DNA of 64,000 nucleotides, from positions 682,001 through 746,000 of the forward strand of contig BCKT01000005.1 in NCBI GenBank assembly GCA_003116875.1, given 5' to 3'. The notes under the pieces were generated by a model. The model did not search any database. It saw only the letters and a list, made by a program, of their open reading frames with translations, and had not been told where the DNA came from. The translations under genes and the position numbers were made by a program. This document shows, one piece after another, positions 58,921 through 64,000 of this stretch (position 1 is the stretch's first letter; every line of letters begins with the position of its first letter). This DNA is from Takashimella koratensis (Eukaryota > Basidiomycota > Tremellomycetes > Trichosporonales > Tetragoniomycetaceae).

Positions 58921-59439
58921 TCCGGTGTCAAAGGAAACGCGCAAGAGGTTGGGCGCAAGATGCGTGGAGGTTGAGTTGCAAGATATAAGTGATAGGGATG
59001 GACTGGCAGAAGAAAGATGAAGTTGAGAGAAACGGAAAAAGGAAGGCAATATGAAGATTGCTTGTTGGTAAGTGACCTTCCATTCAAGCCGTGCATGTGG
59101 CTCATGATGTGGGTCTTCTTCAGAACCACTTTCATATCATCACTGTACAACTTGCGTTTTCTGCCGCGTTTTTCAGGTGGAGGGGTGTGATGAGGTTTCT
59201 TATACGTCCCAGGCAAAATCGACCGAGTCTATTGTGGCTATGGAAGTCGCAGACGTCTTGCGAGATTTCTCTTCAAGTAGGTTGGGTAGCCGGCTTTGTG
59301 GTCTCGCTGTCGCATTTTGCAGCTGACGACAGGGGTGGTGGGTAGCATGGTATGGACAGAACTGCCGATGTTAGAGGCTATTGAACCGAAGAATGGTAGG
59401 GAGTTTAGTTTCCAGGTAGAAGCCGCTAAACAAGGGAGG
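58921..59439. other. BTB-15 upstream region
   Basis: About 520 bp between the BTB-15 start and the BTB-16 remnant. The second exon that BTB-16 should have is absent here. No gene is supported. Confidence 0.4.
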
Positions 59440-59617
59440 TGTTGGCATCATTAACTTGCTCGCATGGAAGAACATACCATCGTTCGACTTGATCACGACG
59501 TGGTTTTCTGGATTGGGTTGAATTGGGGGACAGAAGGCACCAGATGCGGAAATATTGCTCGGAGATGTCGGTGCCGTTGCTCGTGTCGCTCGGGGGTGAG
59601 GAGTGATGCGAGTCCAT
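59440..59617 (-). pseudogene. BTB-16, truncated first exon of a BTB/POZ gene
   Basis: The stretch starts at an ATG (59617) and reads MDSHHSSPPSDTSNGTDISE then FRIWC. It shifts frame, then gives NPENHVVIKSNDGMFFHASK, the array's BTB start. No splice donor or second exon follows; the frame runs into unrelated codons and stops at 59371. The W-C pair before the NP motif matches BTB-17 and BTB-18, so it belongs to that subgroup. It is a 3'-truncated duplicate. Confidence 0.75.
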
Positions 59618-59811
59618 GGTACGCTTGCAAATGGGAGTGGTCTCACCCCCGGACGAGGGCGGGATGATGAGAGAGCAAGGAGAGGGCGAGATACACGGCA
59701 AACCGCCAGTGAAGAACCTAGGGGGAAGGACGACACACACACGCGTACAAAACAATGGTGTCTGCATATATTGCATGTACGGATCAGACCTCGTCAAGAT
59801 TGTATGTTGAG

Positions 59812-60502
59812 CTATTGGTGGGGGTAAAATACTATACTGATCCACGACCAAACATCGCAAACAGTCATTTCTTTGTGATCACCGGGCACTTGTATCAATC
59901 TCAGCAAACACGCCGACCATAAAGTAGGGAGGCCTTTATGGTACAGGAGCTTGGTCAACTTGACCTCATTGGTTGCTAGCTGGTATCTTGCCACCGCCTT
60001 GGTGTCCATACACGCCAGGGCGCTCCGAGCAATCTCCTCGTTGTTGTTGTGGGCTGCGACCAGGAAGGCTTCCAGAGGGGATTCGACGAGGAAGTGGTGG
60101 ATTCGGGATTAGACCGCTTTTTGAGCATCGGTTGCTCCCGTGACTGGTGCAAGCCCCAAGAGATCGTCGCAGGTGGCCAGATCGATATCTAGTATGAGAT
60201 GCTTCGACACGGAGAGGAGTCCGAGATAGAGGGAGACGACGTGCGCCGGGAAGTCGAGAGGGATGGGATTGGCCGGGGAATTGCAACCCATAGCGCCAAG
60301 ACTCAGCAGGTCATCGAAAAATTCGCTGCAAGAATTAGATAGCTGTTTCACCGTATGGCCCACAGCCTACTCAACTCGCTTGCCTCAGGCAGTACTCGTT
60401 TGCACGAAAGAGTGTTCCATCGTGGCTCCTGATGATCACCGTAGCTTGAGGGTTGTTGTGCACCCGACACCACCGAGAGAGGGCGGGAGACAGCTGGTGC
60501 AT
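59812..60502 (-). pseudogene. BTB-17, BTB/POZ gene with nonsense codon and lost donor
   Basis: Exon 1 from the ATG at 60502 reads MHQLSPALSRWCRVHNNPQA and TVIIRSHDGTLFRANEYCLR. Where the family has AG|GT, it has GCGAG|TTGAGT, so the splice donor is lost; the next usable GT gives the wrong phase. Exon 2 starts at 60325 (EFFDDLLSLGAMGCNSPANP, VVSLYLGLLSVSKHLILD). It contains a TAA at 60109-60111 after TDAQKAV. The same frame then continues cleanly as HHFLVESPLEAFLVAAHNNE, ACMDTKAVARYQLATNE and GLPTLWSACLLRLI to a stop at 59812. Two independent lesions and otherwise good preservation point to recent inactivation. Its closest relative is BTB-18. Confidence 0.85.
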
Positions 60503-60768
60503 GCTGCCGCGGCAGGTGTGGGAATTGGAGGTGCTCTACCTGGGTGAGCTCTAGACTGGAAGTCAGGGGGGTACGTACCGGGCGAGTAGCGAAGGGAGGA
60601 AGGAGAGAATCGGCATGGATGAAGACTTGACTCGAGTTGACTCGAGTGGGTTGCTGAGGAGGGCGCAGGCCACGTGTAGATGAGTCACGTCACCTCGCTC
60701 TGCGCTGATCAAAGCATGCCGCAGTGCATAGACCACTACTGCACTAGGTAAAGACAACGATGCATCTC
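60503..60768. other. Short region between BTB-17 and BTB-18
   Basis: 266 bp with no supported gene. It contains a short duplicated ACTCGAGTTG motif near 60630-60650. Confidence 0.4.
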
Positions 60769-61532
60769 TCATGGGTTGCATTCGGGACCCAGGGTTGACC
60801 AGTCCGAGCGAACGGCAATGTGGGTGTACAATTGTGCCTCGCCGTTTTTCTTGTCGGAAGCCCATTTGGTGCATGGTTTCAAGACCAGTCGCCAAAGACA
60901 CGCTGACCAAGTCGGAGGGAGTCCCTTGCACTGAATAAGTTCCACCAGTTTCTCCCGGCTCGTTGCTAGCTTGTATCGTGCGACCAGCTTCTCATCCATG
61001 AACCCCAAAGCCTCCTTTGCCAACCTAACATCCCCCTCGTGCGCTGCGACCACAAACACCTCCATCGGGCTCTTGGGCAGCAAAGCCGCGAGTTGCACAT
61101 GTACCGCGTTTTTCACGTTGACGCAGCCGGTGAACCTTGCCAAGCTCAAAAGATGGTCGCAAGTTTCGACGTTGATCTGGGGAGCGATAGTGCAGAGCGT
61201 AGAAGGGATGAGGCCGAGGTAGAGCCGGACAACTTGGGATGGGTAGTCGAGAGTGATGGGGTCGGCGATCGAATTTGAGCCCAACGCGTCGACGCTCAGC
61301 ATGTCATTGAAGAAGTCGCTGAGAGGTTGAGGGTGAGCGAGTAGCATGACTTGGCGCCAACGGGCATCCTCGCTTACCTCGACCGTTTTAGGTGGTATTC
61401 GCTTGCTCGAAAATTAACCCCGTCGTTGCTCTGGATGATAATGTTCGCTTGTGGATCGTTATGGTCACCGCACCACTTAGGGAGAGAGATTGGTGCGCAA
61501 CCCATTTCTTCGTCGTCGATGGGGTCAGACAT
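60769..61532 (-). CDS. BTB-18, BTB/POZ-domain protein, 234 aa
   Basis: There are two exons, 61532-61378 and 61318-60769 (235 codons with the stop). It begins MSDPIDDEEMGCAPISLPKW and continues CGDHNDPQANIIIQSNDGVN then FRASEYHLKRSS. Exon 2 reads DFFNDMLSVDALGSNSIADP, VETCDHLLSLARFTGCVNVK, SPMEVFVVAAHEGDVRLAKE, LATSREKLVELIQCKGLPPT and ends SDWSTLGPECNP, a variant of the FNP signature with Cys for Phe. The start codon lies only 58 bp from the end of the transposon-like element at 61590, so the original promoter has been displaced. Transcription may now depend on the element or may be lost; this cannot be told from sequence. Confidence 0.87.
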
Positions 61533-61589
61533 GACGAGTAGATGTCTGCTTGGATTAGAAGAGTTGACTCTGCGGAAGAGGGAGGGTTA

Positions 61590-61619
61590 CAGTGGGGGGA
61601 AATAATAATTTGGTACAAG
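61590..61619 (+). repeat. Left terminal inverted repeat
   Basis: 30 bp, starting CAGTGGGGGG and ending GGTACAAG. It is preceded by TA. Confidence 0.93.
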
Positions 61620-62517
61620 GCCATTTTCGGGTTTGTAACTGCTGCATGGTACTCCTGCGCCAATACTAGCGCAGTAACATTGAGATAATGTATGGATATT
61701 GTGACACAGGCTATGAAGCTGCTGTAACAACAAAACATGCATAGGATCCATCTTGCACTCACAGTGATGTGCCAAAGAGGAACATGAAAAATAACAAATA
61801 CGTCTTGGTTATGCTGGTGACATCTCAAGCAGAAAGGCACTGCTGCCTTTCCAGAACCCTGCAGTGGTTTTGGTACGTCTCATGAGTGTCCTAACGGTTC
61901 TTCTAGATAGTAGAGCTATTGTAGCATCTTGGAGGCTGCTCAGAAGAGGGTGACCCCAGTATTCCTCCCCATAGAAAAACTGCCACCAGGTGGCACCTTT
62001 GAGGGAGTTTGAAGTGCTGGCCAGGCTGCTTTGAGACGTTGCTCATGCAACAGGAAGTCTCTTGCTCTGATACTTCACCCATCAAGTCTCCTCTGAGTTT
62101 CACCAGTGTGAAAGCAAGAATGAAGAAAAAATATGCATTATCAGATGTGCTGATGAGAGGTAAAGATGCTGGCTGCCATGATTTTGAAGGCTCAGCCATC
62201 TTTTCCAAATGTAAAGTATATATGGTCATTACACTATGGAAACTTGGTGTGAAGGAAGCCAATGCATGTATGAAAAGGACTGCATGGGAGATACAGCATG
62301 TTTCAAAGGTTAAACTGCAGAGGGAGCACTGCATTTGGAGCTCATTTTCAGTCAAAATGGAAGCACATCCATGAAACAGATTGTGATCAGGGAAGTCTGG
62401 CAGCACTGCATTAAACATGACCATTGGCATGCCATTAGTACATCTCCCAAGTACTAGAGTATTAGAGGAGCTGCAGCATGAGATGTAGCATCTCGAACAT
62501 GATGGCTAGGCAACCTG

Positions 62518-62547
62518 CTTGTACCAAATTATTATTTCCCCCCACTG
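62518..62547 (-). repeat. Right terminal inverted repeat
   Basis: 30 bp, the exact reverse complement of the left repeat. It is followed by TA. Confidence 0.93.
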
Positions 62548-62839
62548 TACGTACGCTTTTCGTCCTGATGGCAGATTTGGGAATCGTCGTGGCAGGGGAC
62601 AAATACCGTAATTGGGAGAAGTTGCAATGAGAGTTGTTAAGCATGTACTTAACATCTAATGCGACCTGATTCTAAGTTACCCAGGTTCTTGTGTGCACGT
62701 GCTTATAGGAACCCCTTTCGAGCCCCGCACCGCCTTCATTTAAGTTCATCAATCAAGCCGGAACCCCGGCGCAAGGTGAAAATTCGACCTTCAACGCTGC
62801 TCATCGAAACAACAAGATGTATTGCACGCCAAAAGTGTA
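62548..62839. other. Region between the element and BTB-19
   Basis: 292 bp downstream of the BTB-19 stop. Before the insertion it was presumably part of the BTB-18 promoter. No gene is supported. Confidence 0.4.
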
Positions 62840-63815
62840 TCAAGGGTTGAATGTTTGCTTCAAAGAGGACCAGTCGTGGGATACAGAGATAGACCTATGA
62901 GCCACTCGAGAGCTTCTGTTATCGAAGACAAGTTTGTTGGATTTAACCAGCACAAGGCGGAGAAGATGAGCGGACCAGTGTGCGGGAAGGGCTGGGTGGC
63001 CGATGAACTCCCAGAACTTGGTAGGATCGGTCGCCAGCTGGTAGCCTTCTATCTGCAGTGCGTTCATCGCCCCAAGACAATCCCTTGCCAGCTGCAGCCG
63101 ATCGCATCGGGCTGCGATGAGGAAGACTTCCAAAGGTTCTGAGGACAGCAATCGCTCAAGCCTCGTCTCGATACCATGCACGATGTTTGGGGCGTCGACA
63201 AACAACGCCAACGCCAAGAGTTCGCCGCCCGATGCGAGGTCAAAGATGGGATTGACCTCCCCCGAACACGCAATGAGGTCCCACAAAGTGACAATTGCTT
63301 GGTCCGGAAAGTCGAGCTCCACCGGCTTCGTAGAGGAGATATCCTTGGCAGAGTCTAGGTTGAGTAGATCCGAGAAGAATGTGCTAACGGAGACCAGCAG
63401 TGTTCACTATCTTCAGCATCACTGTTCCTCTCTTCGCCAATCCCAATGCGCACCTGGATTTTTTCAGGTAATAGTCGCTCGCTCGGAAGAGAGTGCCCTC
63501 ATTGCTTTTGATGCAAACCGTAGCTCGAGGGTCATTGTGTTTCGCATTCCAAACCGGCCGCTTGAGCGCCGCGTTGATGTCCCGGAGTTCTATGCTGGAA
63601 TGTGGGGAAAGCTCGCTGGAAGGTAAGCGGAGGATCGATAGACAGGTACTTGCCTCATCACGTTGACGGAAAGTGGGTTGAAGGCAAGCGTTGCGCTCTC
63701 CTCGTTGGCGAAATCCTCGGTCAAAGGACCGTCTCAAAATGACGGCCCGTGCATCAGTCAAGTCTACTCCGAGCGTCCTCCGTTCATCTTGAAAGTTGAA
63801 TGGAGAATTGGTCAC
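62840..63815 (-). CDS. BTB-19, BTB/POZ-domain protein, about 301 aa
   Basis: There are two exons, 63815-63454 and 63383-62840 (302 codons with the stop). The donor is GTGCGC and the acceptor CGTTAG, at the family's phase-2 position. The first 80 residues are basic and variable (DARAVILRRSFDRGFRQRGE). The BTB start is VWNAKHNDPRATVCIKSNEG then TLFRASDYYLKKSS. Exon 2 reads TFFSDLLNLDSAKDISSTKP, VELDFPDQAIVTLWDLI, GGELLALALFVDAPNIVHGI, EPLEVFLIAARCDRLQLARD, HPALPAHWSAHLLRLVL and ends HDWSSLKQTFNP. The N-terminal extent is uncertain: the open frame is long enough to hide a small upstream intron. It is the last complete gene before the window ends. Confidence 0.83.
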
Positions 63816-64000
63816 CTGACTACCGCCGATGTGACGCCGCGACCCATTTGTGAGGGCGAAGCAGCGAGAGAGGTTCGCCGATGCGGGTCACGGCAGGTCT
63901 AATAACGAAGATGTTACATCTTCTTCAGCTGAGAGACTACTATGTATGGATGCATCAGTCTACGAGTCACGGATCGAACTTGGCTCCCAGGTGAGACCAA
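63816..64000. other. BTB-19 upstream region, window edge
   Basis: 185 bp with no supported gene, presumably the BTB-19 promoter. Confidence 0.4.

Larger units (their letters stand above)
61590..62547. mobile_element. Tc1/mariner-like non-autonomous element, 958 bp
   Basis: Perfect 30-bp terminal inverted repeats (beginning CAGTGGGGGGAAATAATAAT) bound a 958-bp segment. A TA dinucleotide flanks both ends (61588-61589 and 62548-62549). A TA target duplication with termini beginning CAGTG is the hallmark of the Tc1/mariner/pogo superfamily. The interior is visibly richer in A and T than the flanking DNA. It contains one 175-codon frame on the minus strand (61903-62430) and a 121-codon frame on the plus strand (62009-62374). 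Neither resembles a DDE/D transposase, so it is probably a non-autonomous derivative. The perfect repeats suggest a recent insertion. Confidence 0.88.

Noticed and set aside
61590..62547. An autonomous Tc1/mariner transposon
   Set aside because: The element is too short, and neither internal frame shows a DDE/D or helix-turn-helix transposase pattern.
39588..63815. The BTB array as an operon or single large gene
   Set aside because: Each copy has its own start, stop and introns, and the spacing of about 200-700 bp fits separate fungal genes.
63663..63902. 79-codon plus-strand frame at the window edge
   Set aside because: It is the antisense shadow of BTB-19 exon 1.

Overview
This window is nuclear DNA of a GC-rich basidiomycete fungus, probably a yeast-forming one. 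The evidence is dense spliceosomal introns (mostly 45 to 120 nt, GTRAGT donors, CTAAC or CTGAC branch sites), no operons, and orthologues of eukaryotic housekeeping genes: RFC1, ORC2, eIF3g, proteasome assembly chaperone 2 and the polarisome scaffold Spa2. The class (Tremellomycetes or Microbotryomycetes, for example) cannot be fixed from the sequence alone. Exon models were built by hand from splice sites and reading-frame continuity. Where the phases add up exactly, the models are firm.

Positions 1 to 39,400 are ordinary single-copy chromosome. In order they hold a Ser-rich protein (-), a secreted GH115 alpha-glucuronidase (+), a Ser/Pro-rich protein (+), an isopenicillin-N-synthase-like 2OG-Fe(II) oxygenase (-), a C2H2/fungal-trans regulator (+), PAC2 (+), RFC1 (-, 23 or 24 exons), ORC2 (+, intronless), a low-complexity protein (-), Spa2 (-), eIF3g (-) and a Lys-rich SANT/Myb-like protein (+). 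RFC1 and ORC2, both DNA replication factors, are divergent across 353 bp. Several intergenic regions carry heptanucleotide minisatellites. One of them, at 35,981 to 36,285, contains a 100-N assembly gap.

Positions 39,588 to 63,815 are a tandem array of 19 BTB/POZ loci, 18 on the minus strand and one (BTB-12) on the plus strand. They encode a short family of about 170 to 370 aa. The architecture is a variable N-terminus, a BTB start of the type H-x-DP-x(4,6)-(I/V)-x-SNDxxFRAS, a phase-2 intron at one invariant position, then helices with LPPxWAxHLLRLL and a C-terminal DWxGVAxxFNP signature. By my reading 12 loci are intact and 7 are broken. The lesions differ: lost splice donor or acceptor, a TA-tract frameshift, other frameshifts, a nonsense codon, and truncation. 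This is birth-and-death evolution seen in progress and is the most interesting feature of the window. A 958-bp element with 30-bp perfect terminal inverted repeats and a TA target duplication has inserted 58 bp upstream of the BTB-18 start codon.

How the BTB proteins work is not visible in the sequence. By analogy with other BTB proteins they may dimerise or recruit Cullin-3, but none carries a recognisable substrate-binding domain. Basic clusters in three neighbours suggest a nuclear subgroup.
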